From NCBI GenBank assembly GCA_964538615.1, contig CAZIGK010000010.1:15880-79879 (forward strand): 64,000 nt of DNA, written 5' to 3'. This DNA comes from CAZIGK01 sp964538615. Its GTDB lineage: Bacteria > Pseudomonadota > Alphaproteobacteria > Rickettsiales > RI-342. The stretch's first letter is position 1. Each line of letters starts with the position of its first letter. This document shows, piece after piece, positions 17,068-25,372 of this stretch. The notes below the pieces were generated by a model. It was given only the letters and a program-made list of their open reading frames with translations. It had not been told where the DNA came from and did not search any database. The translations under genes and the position numbers were made by a program.

Positions 17068-17627
17068 GCCAACCAAACCGTCTGCTCCAGAAACCTGATC
17101 TGGCTTTTTCCACCAACGGCTTTCAATTTTTTGCGCAAACGGTATAGGTGCGTCTCCAGTGTCCGTGTTTCGACATCTTCATGGTAGCGCCATACATGGG
17201 TCAGCAGGCGTTGCCTGTCCATTTTGCCGTGTTGCAATAAGGCCTGTAGCAAGGCAACTTCCCGTTCGGTCAGCGGTTGTTCCAGATTCCCGTGCCGTAA
17301 CAGGGGAGGAAACACTTGTATGTGCTCTCCTCCCGGCAACGCCATAGATACAGCCAGTTGTTGCCGGGCTTCGGCCAAAGCCGCCATCACTTCTCTTGCG
17401 GTGGCTGGCAATCGGATAATCGTTGCCTGCCCCCTCCCCTCTGTATCCACCTTGTCTGACGTGGCAACATGTACCTCCTGCGGTGACAGGAGCGTGTTTG
17501 CCCGCCATCGCGCCTGTACACCAGCCTGCTCGGCCAGTTCCTGCAATGCGCGTCCTACACAGGCAGATGCGCACAGAAGATAAAGACATGGCAGCGTGTG
17601 CGGGGTTGCGGGTTGCGATTCGGTCAT
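17064..17627 (-). CDS. Orphan winged-helix regulator with degenerate N-terminal domain
   Basis: The C-terminal half is an OmpR/PhoB-type DNA-binding winged helix: LTEREVALLQALLQHG, then LLTHVWRY and LETHLYRLRKKLKAV, ending near residue 185. The N-terminal about 90 residues sit where a receiver would be but lack its acidic pocket and phospho-Asp, so the protein probably is not controlled by phosphorylation. Start ATG 17627 (MTESQPATPHTL) gives 187 residues. It is divergent from ribA with only 39 bp between the starts, so the two may share control. Its stop codon is inside palindromic element B. The target genes are unknown. Confidence 0.6.
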   Translation of the reverse strand: MTESQPATPHTLPCLYLLCASACVGRALQELAEQAGVQARWRANTLLSPQEVHVATSDKVDTEGRGQATIIRLPATAREVMAALAEARQQLAVSMALPGGEHIQVFPPLLRHGNLEQPLTEREVALLQALLQHGKMDRQRLLTHVWRYHEDVETRTLETHLYRLRKKLKAVGGKSQIRFLEQTVWLA

Positions 17628-17666
17628 AGAGCCTCTATATATGCTGCACGATAGGCTCACCATCCT

Positions 17667-18893
17667 ATGTCACCCCCACAAAGGCGCAACCACGAAATGT
17701 TAGGCATGTTACAACGCTTGGCGAAAGCGGTTACCAGCTCTTCCCACCGTGAAGAAACCTACCTCACGCCTGCGCGTGCTGCATTGATTGCGGTTGACCG
17801 CGCTATTCGGGACATGCGCGCTGGCTTACCTGTTTTTCTGGTGACAGAGCATCAACCCTCCGGCCTTCTGATTCAGGCGGCAGAATGCATGACCCCCGCC
17901 TCCTATCGCTGGCTCCAGCAAGAATCCACACAACCGCCGGAACTACTCCTCAGCCCGGAACGCGCTCACACCCTGCATCTGCCTGCACAACCCGTCTGGT
18001 TGCAAACCCAAAGCCTCACCCCGGAAACCATTGCCGCCATAGCCGATCCCACGTTGCCGCAGGAAAATATGATCTCTTTCGCGGCGCAAACCCATATCAC
18101 AGGCAGGGAGCATCATTTGGCAAATGCGGCGGTTGCGCTGGTCAAATATGCAGAATTATTGCCCGTTCTGCTGACCGCCTCCATGCGTTTTTCTTCGCAG
18201 GATGCCATGCATCAATGGCTGGCCGCCACACGCGTGCTTCGGGTTTCCCGTCCCGCCATCGAAAGCTATCTGCCCGCCAAAGCCCAAAGCCTGCAACAAG
18301 TGAGTAGCGCGCAGGTGCCCTTGCAAGGCCATATTCCGGCGCGTGTTGTGAGCTTTCGTCCGGCCAGTGGGGGGCTGGAGCAATTGGCGATTCTCATCGG
18401 TGAGCCAGAAAAACAAACAACCCCCGTCTCCATCCGCCTGCATTCTTCCTGTCTGACAGGCGATATTTTTGGTAGCATGCGCTGCGATTGTGGCGCGCAA
18501 TTCCGCAAAGCGATTGAAGATATGCAACAGGAAGGTCATGGCGTTGTCCTGTACCTGCAACAGGAAGGTAGAGGCATCGGCATTACCAACAAACTCAAGG
18601 CCTACGAACTGCAAGATCACGGCCACGATACGTTCGATGCCAATGAAATGCTGGGCTATGCGAAAGATGAACGCCGTTTTATGATGGCGGCAGAAATGCT
18701 AAAGCAGTTAGGTATCCGGAAAGTGCGCCTCATGACCAATAATCCACAGAAATTAGAGGGACTTATACAGGCAGGCATTGATGTGGTAGATCGTATTGCG
18801 CACATCATTCCCCCCAATGGCGTGAATGATGCCTATCTGAAAGCCAAGGCTGATAAGGGTGGCCATCTGCTACAACATGACGACACGGTCTAA
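17667..18893 (+). CDS. ribA: GTP cyclohydrolase II with N-terminal extension
   Basis: First step of riboflavin synthesis: opens GTP to a diaminopyrimidine and formate. The C-terminal about 200 residues carry the family signatures RLHSSCLTGDIFGSMRCDCG (three zinc-binding cysteines), LYLQQEGRGIGITNKLKAY, DTFDANEMLGY and RLMTNNPQKL. The N-terminal about 190 residues do not show the active-site motifs of DHBP synthase (RibB), so this is not a clear RibBA fusion; N-terminally extended GTP cyclohydrolase II forms are known. ATG 17697 is an alternative start. ribF, later in the flavin pathway, lies at 42.3 kb in this window. Confidence 0.9.
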   Translation: MSPPQRRNHEMLGMLQRLAKAVTSSSHREETYLTPARAALIAVDRAIRDMRAGLPVFLVTEHQPSGLLIQAAECMTPASYRWLQQESTQPPELLLSPERAHTLHLPAQPVWLQTQSLTPETIAAIADPTLPQENMISFAAQTHITGREHHLANAAVALVKYAELLPVLLTASMRFSSQDAMHQWLAATRVLRVSRPAIESYLPAKAQSLQQVSSAQVPLQGHIPARVVSFRPASGGLEQLAILIGEPEKQTTPVSIRLHSSCLTGDIFGSMRCDCGAQFRKAIEDMQQEGHGVVLYLQQEGRGIGITNKLKAYELQDHGHDTFDANEMLGYAKDERRFMMAAEMLKQLGIRKVRLMTNNPQKLEGLIQAGIDVVDRIAHIIPPNGVNDAYLKAKADKGGHLLQHDDTV

Positions 18894-18944
18894 TGCCTGC
18901 TGTCTACCTCTCCAGCCGTTGTGCCCCCCAACACCACCCTCACC

Positions 18945-19480
18945 CTTGTCATTTCGGGCTTGACCCGGAATCCCCGTCATGCCTGCGAAGGCAGGCATCC
19001 ACGCATAGCCTTTCCTTGGCTTCGCTCGGCTTGCTAGCCTCGCTGCGCGTCGGGGCTGAAGCCCCTCTCGTTTCACTCGCTAAAGGGTTCGGACTGCTGT
19101 CCTCACTTCTTGTCCCTTGCGTTTTTTGCTCTGGCTCCGCTCGGCTTGCTAGCCTCGCTACGCGTCGGGGCTAAAGCCCCTCTCACTTCGTTCGCTAAAG
19201 GGTTCGGACTGCTGTCCTCACTTCTTGTCCCTTGCGTTGGCAATGCTCCCCGTCATGCCTGCGTAGGCAGGCATCCACGAGAAACTTTCCCTTGGCTCCG
19301 CTCGGTTGTTTTATTCCCTCCTTGCTCGACTCCTGTCTCGCAAATGAGGGCAGCTCAGGGCTGGTTCGGACTGCTGTCCTCACTTCTTGTCTCTCGCATG
19401 GGTCATCAATCCCCGTCATGCCTGCGTAGGCAGGCATCCACGAGAAACCCTCGCTATCCTCGAAAAGACGCACCCTTCGC
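18945..19480. repeat. Mosaic repeat block R1 (no gene)
   Basis: The 673 bp between ribA and mnmG is built of repeated short modules. The palindrome-bearing unit CGTCATGCCTGCGTAGGCAG with GCATCCACG occurs three times (about 18975, 19250, 19414; the first with GCGAAG). The unit GGTTCGGACTGCTGTCCTCA with CTTCTTGTC occurs three times (about 19086, 19201, 19363). GTCGGGGCT-AAGCCCCTCTC occurs twice. A 72 bp piece (19293-19364) recurs inverted in block R2. Open frames here (for example 18893-19490) only translate the repeats. The last about 80 bp before mnmG is unique and holds GTTTTTGTTAAAAAC at about 19527. Confidence 0.8.
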
Positions 19481-19566
19481 AGGTATTTAACCCATAAGGC
19501 CTTCTTGCTTGCGAAACAGCCAAGTTTTTGTTAAAAACCGTCACTTAACTTTCTTGGTACGAAATC

Positions 19567-21498
19567 ATGCAAAACGCCATCCCCTCCTCCCCTTCCTACT
19601 CCTCCCCTTTTGATGTTATTGTGGTCGGGGGTGGACATGCGGGAACAGAGGCCGCCGCTGCTGCGGCTCGTCGCGGGGTGCGTGTAGCGTTGGTCACTCA
19701 CCGCAAAGAAACCGTAGGCGCCATGTCCTGTAACCCCGCCATTGGTGGCATTGGCAAGGGTACCATCGTTCGGGAAATAGACGCATTGGATGGCGTCATG
19801 GGGCGTGCCATAGACCGCGCAGGCATTCATTATAAAATGCTCAATGCCAGCAAAGGGGCAGCAGTGCGGGGGCCGCGAGCACAAGCCGATCGCGTGCTGT
19901 ATAAACAAGCGGTACAGGATATTCTGTCAGAATACCCAAACCTCACCATCATTGAAGCCGCCGTGGATGCGCTACAGCTAGACAACCAGTGCGTGACGGG
20001 CATTATCACAGCCACAGGTGAACATCTGTCCGCGCCATCCGTCGTTATTACGACCGGCACATTCTTGCGCGGCAAAATTCATATCGGCTACGAGACACAA
20101 GAGGCCGGACGTGTGGGAGAGGCTCCCGCCAAAGCACTGGCAGAGCAATTATACCAATTGCCATTGCAAATGGGACGGCTAAAAACGGGCACCCCTCCGC
20201 GTCTGGATGGCCGAACCATTGACTGGTCACGTACGGAAGCGCAGCCCGGCGATGAGACGCCCGCGCCCTTTTCCTATCTGACGCAAGCGATCACCCTACC
20301 CCAGATTCATTGCCATATCACCCATACCAATGCGGAAACCCATCGCATCATTCGGGATAATATTGCACAATGCCCCATGTATTCCGGAGCCATTACCGGT
20401 CGCGGGCCGCGTTACTGTCCATCCATTGAAGATAAAATCCACCGCTTTGCAGACAAAGAGCGGCACCAGATTTTTTTGGAGCCTGAAGGCCTGAATGACC
20501 ACACCGTCTATCCAAATGGTATTTCGACGTCCTATGGTTATGACATCCAAAAGCAAATGATCGCCTCTATTGTCGGATTGGAAGATGCGGTGATTCTTCA
20601 GCCTGCCTATGCCGTGGAATATGATTATGTGGATCCGCGTGAATTAAAAGCCACACTGGAATGCAAGCGCGTACCCGGTCTATATCTTGCGGGACAAATC
20701 AACGGCACCACCGGTTATGAAGAAGCGGGTGGGCAGGGGTTGGTGGCCGGTGTGAATGCCGCCTTGCGCGCAGAACAACAGTCAGGCAAAAATGTTTCAC
20801 GTGAAACATTTTTAGAAAACGGCTTCACCATAGACCGCTCTGAAGCGTATATCGGCGTCATGATTGATGACCTGATTACGCACGGTGTCAGCGAACCCTA
20901 CCGCATGTTCACCTCCCGCTCCGAATATCGGCTTAGCCTTCGCGCCGATAATGCAGATATTCGCCTGACGGATAAGGCTATCCGCTTCGGTATTTGCTCC
21001 CAAACCCGTACGGAAGCTTTCGCGCGCAAACAACAGATGATAGCAGATGTGCGACAGGCCATGTCTGCGACACGCTACAGCCCCAACCAATTGTTGCCCT
21101 TGGGAGTGCATGTAAAGCAGGACGGTATCAAACGCACCCCTCTGGATTTATTGGGCTTCCACCATCTTTCATTTGCGGATGTCGCTTCCCTTACGCCGTC
21201 TCTGCCGGCGGGTGTGTCGCCGGAAGTGAAGGACTATGTGGAAACGGAACAAAAATACGCAGGCTATTTGGAGCGCCAGCAAACAGAATTACTCAACTTC
21301 CGTAAGGAAGAATCCATGCGTATCCCTGACCATCTGGACTACCACGCCATTCAATCACTCAGCCATGAAATGAAAGAGCGCCTAAATGCTGCCCGCCCGG
21401 AGACGATAGGGCAGGCAAGCCGACTTTCTGGTATTACACCAGCAGCCGTCACCGCCATTCTGGTGCATATCCGCCAATCCATAAAAAAAGTGGCGTAG
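19567..21498 (+). CDS. mnmG: tRNA uridine-34 carboxymethylaminomethyl enzyme MnmG (GidA)
   Basis: FAD- and folate-dependent enzyme that, with MnmE, modifies U34 of certain tRNAs. The FAD-binding signature VVGGGHAGTEAAAAAARRG starts at residue 19; later motifs include MSCNPAIGGIGKG, GRLKTGTPPRLDG and GLYLAGQINGTTGYEEAGGQG. At 643 residues it is slightly long. The short peptide NVSRETF near residue 410 is encoded by a parS site embedded in the gene. rsmG follows directly (GTG/ATG at 21498/21501), then parA and parB, the classic order near many bacterial origins. Confidence 0.98.
   Translation: MQNAIPSSPSYSSPFDVIVVGGGHAGTEAAAAAARRGVRVALVTHRKETVGAMSCNPAIGGIGKGTIVREIDALDGVMGRAIDRAGIHYKMLNASKGAAVRGPRAQADRVLYKQAVQDILSEYPNLTIIEAAVDALQLDNQCVTGIITATGEHLSAPSVVITTGTFLRGKIHIGYETQEAGRVGEAPAKALAEQLYQLPLQMGRLKTGTPPRLDGRTIDWSRTEAQPGDETPAPFSYLTQAITLPQIHCHITHTNAETHRIIRDNIAQCPMYSGAITGRGPRYCPSIEDKIHRFADKERHQIFLEPEGLNDHTVYPNGISTSYGYDIQKQMIASIVGLEDAVILQPAYAVEYDYVDPRELKATLECKRVPGLYLAGQINGTTGYEEAGGQGLVAGVNAALRAEQQSGKNVSRETFLENGFTIDRSEAYIGVMIDDLITHGVSEPYRMFTSRSEYRLSLRADNADIRLTDKAIRFGICSQTRTEAFARKQQMIADVRQAMSATRYSPNQLLPLGVHVKQDGIKRTPLDLLGFHHLSFADVASLTPSLPAGVSPEVKDYVETEQKYAGYLERQQTELLNFRKEESMRIPDHLDYHAIQSLSHEMKERLNAARPETIGQASRLSGITPAAVTAILVHIRQSIKKVA
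20793..20808. promoter_or_regulatory. parS: parS site 1 (inside mnmG)
   Basis: TGTTTCACGTGAAACA is a perfect match to the 16 bp ParB-binding palindrome. It sits within the mnmG coding sequence and is extended by flanking A/T to AATGTTTCACGTGAAACATT. It encodes NVSRETF in the MnmG frame. Confidence 0.95.
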
Positions 21499-21500
21499 TG

Positions 21501-22160
21501 ATGGCCGCAAAACTGACCACAACACCCATGATCCCCCAACCGACACAGCCACAGTTTGAGGCGATGGTTGAACAAAATGTTTCACGTGAAACATTTGTTA
21601 AACTGCAACGCTATGCAGAGTTACTGCAAAAATGGCAACGGGCTATCAATTTGGTGGCACCTGCATCTTTACCGGAACTATGGCAGCGCCATATAGCGGA
21701 TTCGTATCAGCTTCTTCCCCATCTGTCTCCGTCAGCGAGAATCATTGATCTGGGTTCCGGCGGCGGGTTTCCGGCGTTGGTCATTGCCATGGCGCGACCT
21801 GATGTCCACGTCACGATGGTGGAAAGTGACCGCAAGAAATGTGAGTTTCTCAAAAATGTTTCACGTGAAACATTTTGCCAAAACACGCAGATACTATGTG
21901 AGCGCGTGGAGCATGTTCCCCTTCCTGCTTCAGCGACTGTGACGGCACGCGGCTTTGCTCCCATCACCCGTATCTTACAATGGTTGCAGCCGCATTTGGG
22001 CAGTACGCACCAACTGTTGCTCCTAAAGGGCAAAGGTCATGAAGCGGAACTGGAAGAAGCAAGCAAAAAATGGTGTTTTACAACTGAAAAACATGCTTCC
22101 CTTACCGATGCGGAAAGTGCTATTCTGCGCCTGACGCAGATAAAGCCATTGGATGCATAA
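21501..22160 (+). CDS. rsmG: 16S rRNA (guanine-527-N7) methyltransferase RsmG (GidB)
   Basis: SAM-dependent methyltransferase of 219 residues that methylates G527 of 16S rRNA. The SAM-binding motif IIDLGSGGGFPALVIAM starts near residue 76, after RHIADSYQLLPHL. VTARGFAPITRIL lies in the C-terminal half. The start is GTG 21498 or ATG 21501, both touching the mnmG stop. Two parS sites lie inside the gene and both encode NVSRETF, one near the N terminus and one just after the SAM motif (CEFLKNVSRETF), so the ParB sites have been accommodated in the protein sequence. Confidence 0.96.
   Translation: MAAKLTTTPMIPQPTQPQFEAMVEQNVSRETFVKLQRYAELLQKWQRAINLVAPASLPELWQRHIADSYQLLPHLSPSARIIDLGSGGGFPALVIAMARPDVHVTMVESDRKKCEFLKNVSRETFCQNTQILCERVEHVPLPASATVTARGFAPITRILQWLQPHLGSTHQLLLLKGKGHEAELEEASKKWCFTTEKHASLTDAESAILRLTQIKPLDA
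21578..21593. promoter_or_regulatory. parS: parS site 2 (inside rsmG)
   Basis: Perfect TGTTTCACGTGAAACA, in the 5' part of rsmG, in the same reading phase as the other coding copies (NVSRETF). Confidence 0.95.
21857..21872. promoter_or_regulatory. parS: parS site 3 (inside rsmG)
   Basis: Perfect TGTTTCACGTGAAACA, 279 bp after site 2 and again in the NVSRETF phase. Flanking bases extend the palindrome to AAAATGTTTCACGTGAAACA followed by TTTT. Confidence 0.95.
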
Positions 22161-22226
22161 TCTGCGCTAATGCATAGAAAAGGCAGCCTTTTTGCCTCCC
22201 ATGCTGAATGTTAGGGGTATTATTGG

Positions 22227-23021
22227 ATGACACAGACACGTATCATTGCCGTAGCCAATCAAAAAGGTGGGGTTGGCAAAACCACGACAGCCGTCAATTT
22301 GGCAACGGCCCTGGCATCTACGGGCAAGAAGGTGCTGCTGTTGGATCTCGATCCTCAGGGCAATGCCAGTACGGGGTTCGGGGTGCCTCGCAACGAGCGT
22401 GTGCCAGGTAGCTATGAATTGCTCATAGGTCAGACAACAGTGGAGCAAGCTATTCGCCCAACCATGGTGCCGGGTTTAGCCGTGCTGCCTGCCTCTACGG
22501 ATCTTTCCGCAGCTGAGATGGAGTTGGTGCAATTGCGCGGACGCAATCAGATTCTCAAGCAGGCGCTGGCAGATATGCCTGCGGGTTATGATTACGTGTT
22601 TATTGATTGTCCGCCATCTCTGGGGATACTCACTCTGAATGCTCTCACCGCCGCGCATGAGTTGCTGATTCCTCTACAGTGTGAGTTTTATGCACTGGAA
22701 GGGCTGACCCAGTTGATTCGCACCATGCATATGGTGAAGGACAAGCTGAATCCGGCTCTGGAATTGGGCGGAGTGGTGCTAACGATGGTGGACCGGCGCA
22801 ATAGTCTGAGTCGGCAGGTGGAATATGAAGTGCGGGATTATTTGGGGGCGAAGGTGTTTCAAACCCGCATACCGCGCAATATTCGCATCTCTGAAGCCCC
22901 TTCCCATGGGGTGCCGGCATTGATATATGATCACAAGGCGGTGGGGGTGCTGGCCTATGCGCATTTGGCGAAAGAATGGTTGAAGCGTGAACGTGCAGCC
23001 GCTAAACAACAAGCAGCATAG
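22227..23021 (+). CDS. parA: Chromosome partitioning ATPase ParA (Soj)
   Basis: Deviant Walker-type ATPase that moves ParB-parS complexes to segregate the chromosome origin. The 264-residue protein has the signature KGGVGKTTT at residues 13-21, DLDPQGNASTGFGV near residue 40, and DYVFIDCPPSLGILTLNAL near residue 115. It has no N-terminal HTH, so it is the chromosomal (Ib-like/Soj) form. It follows rsmG by 66 bp, a gap containing a weak hairpin, and precedes parB with parS site 4 between them. Confidence 0.98.
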   Translation: MTQTRIIAVANQKGGVGKTTTAVNLATALASTGKKVLLLDLDPQGNASTGFGVPRNERVPGSYELLIGQTTVEQAIRPTMVPGLAVLPASTDLSAAEMELVQLRGRNQILKQALADMPAGYDYVFIDCPPSLGILTLNALTAAHELLIPLQCEFYALEGLTQLIRTMHMVKDKLNPALELGGVVLTMVDRRNSLSRQVEYEVRDYLGAKVFQTRIPRNIRISEAPSHGVPALIYDHKAVGVLAYAHLAKEWLKRERAAAKQQAA

Positions 23022-23046
23022 GTGCGGCGGGGTAGAATACCTAAAA

Positions 23047-23062
23047 TGTTTCACGTGAAACA
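23047..23062. promoter_or_regulatory. parS: parS site 4 (parA-parB gap)
   Basis: Perfect TGTTTCACGTGAAACA in the 83 bp between parA and parB; the only copy outside a coding region. ParB bound here could also affect parB expression. Confidence 0.95.
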
Positions 23063-23104
23063 TTTTGATATTGTCTTGTATCAGAAACAGAAGGAGCAAG
23101 AGGC

Positions 23105-24052
23105 ATGAGTCGTGGTTTGGGGCGGGGTATTTCCGCATTAATGGATGATGATATGCCGATGACACCCCGTGGTACGCAGGTTTCTGCTGTCTCAGGTGAT
23201 GCAACCGCAACGGATCATCTATCTGTACACCTGTTACAGCCCGGTATGTATCAGCCGCGCCATCATTTTGATGAAGAGGCTTTGCAGGAGTTGGCAGAGT
23301 CGATCCGGCGTAATGGGGTGATTCAGCCTGTTCTGGTGCGCCCGATTGCTGAGAACCGCTATGAGATTATCGCGGGGGAGCGGCGTTGGCGAGCCAGCCA
23401 ATTGGCGGGGCTGACAGAGATTCCTGTCATTATCCGCAGTTTGACGGATATGGAAGCGCTGGAAATTGCGCTGGTCGAGAATATCCAGCGCAAAGACCTG
23501 AACCCTTTGGAAGAGGCAGAAGGCTATCAGCGATTGATGGATGAGTTTAATTATACGCAGGAAGTTTTAGCATCCGTCATTGGTAAAAGCCGCACCCATA
23601 TTGCTAATATGGTACGCTTGCAAAAATTGCCGTCTGAGGTCAAAGCTTTGCTGATGGAGGAAAAGCTAACCATGGGACATGCGCGTGCGCTGGTGAAGGC
23701 GGAAAACCCAATTGCGTTGGCCAATGAAATTGTCTCTCGTGGGTTGAGCGTGCGGCAGGTGGAAAAGCGGCTGTCCAGCCCGCAAGGGATTGAGGTGACG
23801 CAGAAGCCTCGCAAACCGCGGGAGGTGAAAACGGGTGACGTCTCTATGGCGGGAAGTAACGCCGTATCGCAAAATCTGCGTAATTTGCCGAAAGATCCAG
23901 ATATAGTGGTATTAGAGGAAACTATTTCACAAAATATAGGGTTGAATGTGGCGATTTATCACCAGCCTGATGAAGGCGGAGAATTGGTTATCCGCTACGC
24001 CGATCTGACCGAGCTGGATGATGTGCTGCGCCGTCTGGGTGGAGTGGTGTAA
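23105..24052 (+). CDS. parB: Chromosome partitioning protein ParB
   Basis: parS-binding CTP-dependent clamp protein, 315 residues. The ParB/Srx domain carries GERRWRASQLAGLTEIPVII, the CTP-binding box, at about residues 95-114, then ENIQRKDLNPLEEAEGYQRL. The helix-turn-helix around EVLASVIGKSRTHIANMVRL binds parS. A C-terminal dimerisation segment ends the protein. The start has GGAGCAAGAGGC just upstream. A GNAT gene begins five bases after its stop. Confidence 0.98.
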   Translation: MSRGLGRGISALMDDDMPMTPRGTQVSAVSGDATATDHLSVHLLQPGMYQPRHHFDEEALQELAESIRRNGVIQPVLVRPIAENRYEIIAGERRWRASQLAGLTEIPVIIRSLTDMEALEIALVENIQRKDLNPLEEAEGYQRLMDEFNYTQEVLASVIGKSRTHIANMVRLQKLPSEVKALLMEEKLTMGHARALVKAENPIALANEIVSRGLSVRQVEKRLSSPQGIEVTQKPRKPREVKTGDVSMAGSNAVSQNLRNLPKDPDIVVLEETISQNIGLNVAIYHQPDEGGELVIRYADLTELDDVLRRLGGVV

Positions 24053-24056
24053 AACC

Positions 24057-24572
24057 ATGGCGCTGCGGCAAGTCACAAGCGCCGATGCCGAGCAAATGGC
24101 CGCTATCAGTCTGCGTGGTTTTTTGCCCAGTTTTGGTGGGCTGTATTCCCGCGCAGATTTGCGTTTGTGTATAGAGGAAAAACTATCGGTATCAGCGCAT
24201 CACCATATGCTGGAAGATTCGGCACAAGAAATATGGTTGGCGGAAAATGATGCGGGAGAGGTGGAGGGGTTTGTGCATATTGCTCCCAATGGCCTGCCCG
24301 TAGGCGAGGCAACGGATGGTGAATTATGCCGCTTATATCTGATGCCAGAGGCGCAAGGTAAGAAATTGGGAGACGACTTGCTGCGCTGGGGGATAGAGCG
24401 TCTGCAGCAGCGTGGTTACAGGCGCATTTATTTAGGGGTGTGGGAGCATAATCACCGGGCACAGAGGTTTTATGCGCGTCATGGTTTTCGGGTGGTGGGG
24501 GATTATTTTTATACCGTCGGTGGCCATAAGGATCATGAGCTGATTATGTATCAGGAAATGGCGGCAGGGTAG
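24057..24572 (+). CDS. GNAT-family N-acetyltransferase
   Basis: 171 residues from ATG 24057, which directly follows the parB stop (24050-24052), so it is probably co-transcribed with parAB. The acetyl-CoA-binding core is clear: LCRLYLMPEAQGKKLGDDLL (motif A, Q/R-x-x-G-x-G/A-like) near residue 97, then GVWEHNHRAQRFYARHGF (motif B), typical of RimI-like and small-molecule acetyltransferases. The substrate is not predictable. The frame extends upstream to 24018 only by overlapping parB. Confidence 0.85.
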   Translation: MALRQVTSADAEQMAAISLRGFLPSFGGLYSRADLRLCIEEKLSVSAHHHMLEDSAQEIWLAENDAGEVEGFVHIAPNGLPVGEATDGELCRLYLMPEAQGKKLGDDLLRWGIERLQQRGYRRIYLGVWEHNHRAQRFYARHGFRVVGDYFYTVGGHKDHELIMYQEMAAG

Positions 24573-24599
24573 GGCCGGGGCGGGTGTGGTGTAACATCG

Positions 24600-25022
24600 G
24601 CAAGCAGGCCGAGCAAAGCCAAGGGAAAGATTTCCCGTGGATGCCTGCCTACGCAGGCATGACGATATGTATCCTCCCGTTAGTGGGACAAGAAGTGAGG
24701 ACAGGAGTCCGAACCCTTTAGCGAACGCAGTGAGAGGGGCTTTAGCCCCGACGCGGAATGAGGCTAGTAAGCCGAGCGGAGCCAAAGGAAAGTTTCCCGT
24801 GGATGCCTGCCTACGCAGGCATGACGATATGTATCCTCCCGTTAGTGGGACAAGAAGTGAGGACAGCAGTCCGAACCCTTTGAGCCGAACGCAGTGAGAG
24901 GGGCGAAGCCACACCAACGGTTGTGTCAGGTGAGGGCTAGCAAGCCCGAACCAGCCCTGAGCCGCCCTCATTTGCGAGACAGGAGTCGAGCAAGGAGGGA
25001 ATAAAACAACCGAATGGAGCCA
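24600..25022. repeat. Mosaic repeat block R2 (no gene)
   Basis: This is the reverse-oriented counterpart of R1, between the GNAT gene and the tmRNA. It has two direct copies of a unit of about 90 bp (from 24631 and 24793) that includes GATGCCTGCCTACGCAGGCA and GGACAAGAAGTGAGGACAG. Between them are modules complementary to those of R1 (GGGGCTTTAGCCCCGACGCG). The segment 24951-25022 matches the reverse complement of 19293-19364 at all but about three positions. Open frames here only translate the repeats. Confidence 0.8.
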
Positions 25023-25024
25023 AA

Positions 25025-25063
25025 GGAAAATAAGTGAGGGGCTTCTGTTGCCCGGTGCCCCTC
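25025..25063 (-). terminator. Terminator of the tmRNA gene
   Basis: On the minus strand GAGGGGC (25063-25057) pairs with GCCCCTC (25042-25036) around a 14-base loop, followed by ACTTATTTTCC. It ends the tmRNA transcript just after the coding piece. Confidence 0.75.
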
Positions 25064-25372
25064 GAACCGCTTAACTCATGGACATAATGTCACGTAGCGC
25101 ATTACGCAGCTACAGCAACTGGCATCCACTCGTTGTCGTTAGCCACGACGAAATTGTCGTTATCGTTGGCATTTATCAAAGTTTGTCCGGTAACGGCGGT
25201 ACACACCGGGCGAAAGCAAAACTATCTTTCAACGCACGTCGAAACTGGATCATCCCCGCAAAACCTTACGATACCAAGGTGTGATATGGTGGAGATGCCG
25301 GGCACTGCCCCCGGGTCCGTGTCATCTATTACATAGCGCGTTTATCGCCATAGTCACCGAAGTGACATAGGT
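25060..25372 (-). ncRNA. ssrA: Transfer-messenger RNA, circularly permuted two-piece form
   Basis: Rescues stalled ribosomes and tags the unfinished protein for proteolysis. In transcript order the acceptor piece comes first: T-arm CCGGGGGCAGTGCCCGG, then CATCTCC and ACCA, with mature CCA at 25290-25288. A short spacer follows. The coding piece starts at 25257 with GGGGATGATCCAGTTTCGAC, the tmRNA 5' signature. GGGGATG pairs with CATCTCC as a 7 bp acceptor stem with one G-U, which confirms the permutation. The tag frame starts ANDNDNFVV, continues ANDNEWMP and ends VAVAA before TAA (about 25188-25120). This layout is the alphaproteobacterial form. The two mature end positions other than CCA and GGGG are approximate. 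Confidence 0.93.

Noticed and set aside
17628..17666. FMN riboswitch upstream of ribA
   Set aside because: Only 39 bp separate the divergent starts, too short for the riboswitch fold.
18893..19490. Small proteins with SCLRRQAST or GLLSSLLVP repeats
   Set aside because: They are translations of the mosaic DNA repeats R1 and R2, not genes. The same applies to 24432-24971.
25078..25284. 68-residue plus-strand open frame
   Set aside because: It lies inside the tmRNA gene on the opposite strand and is explained by it.
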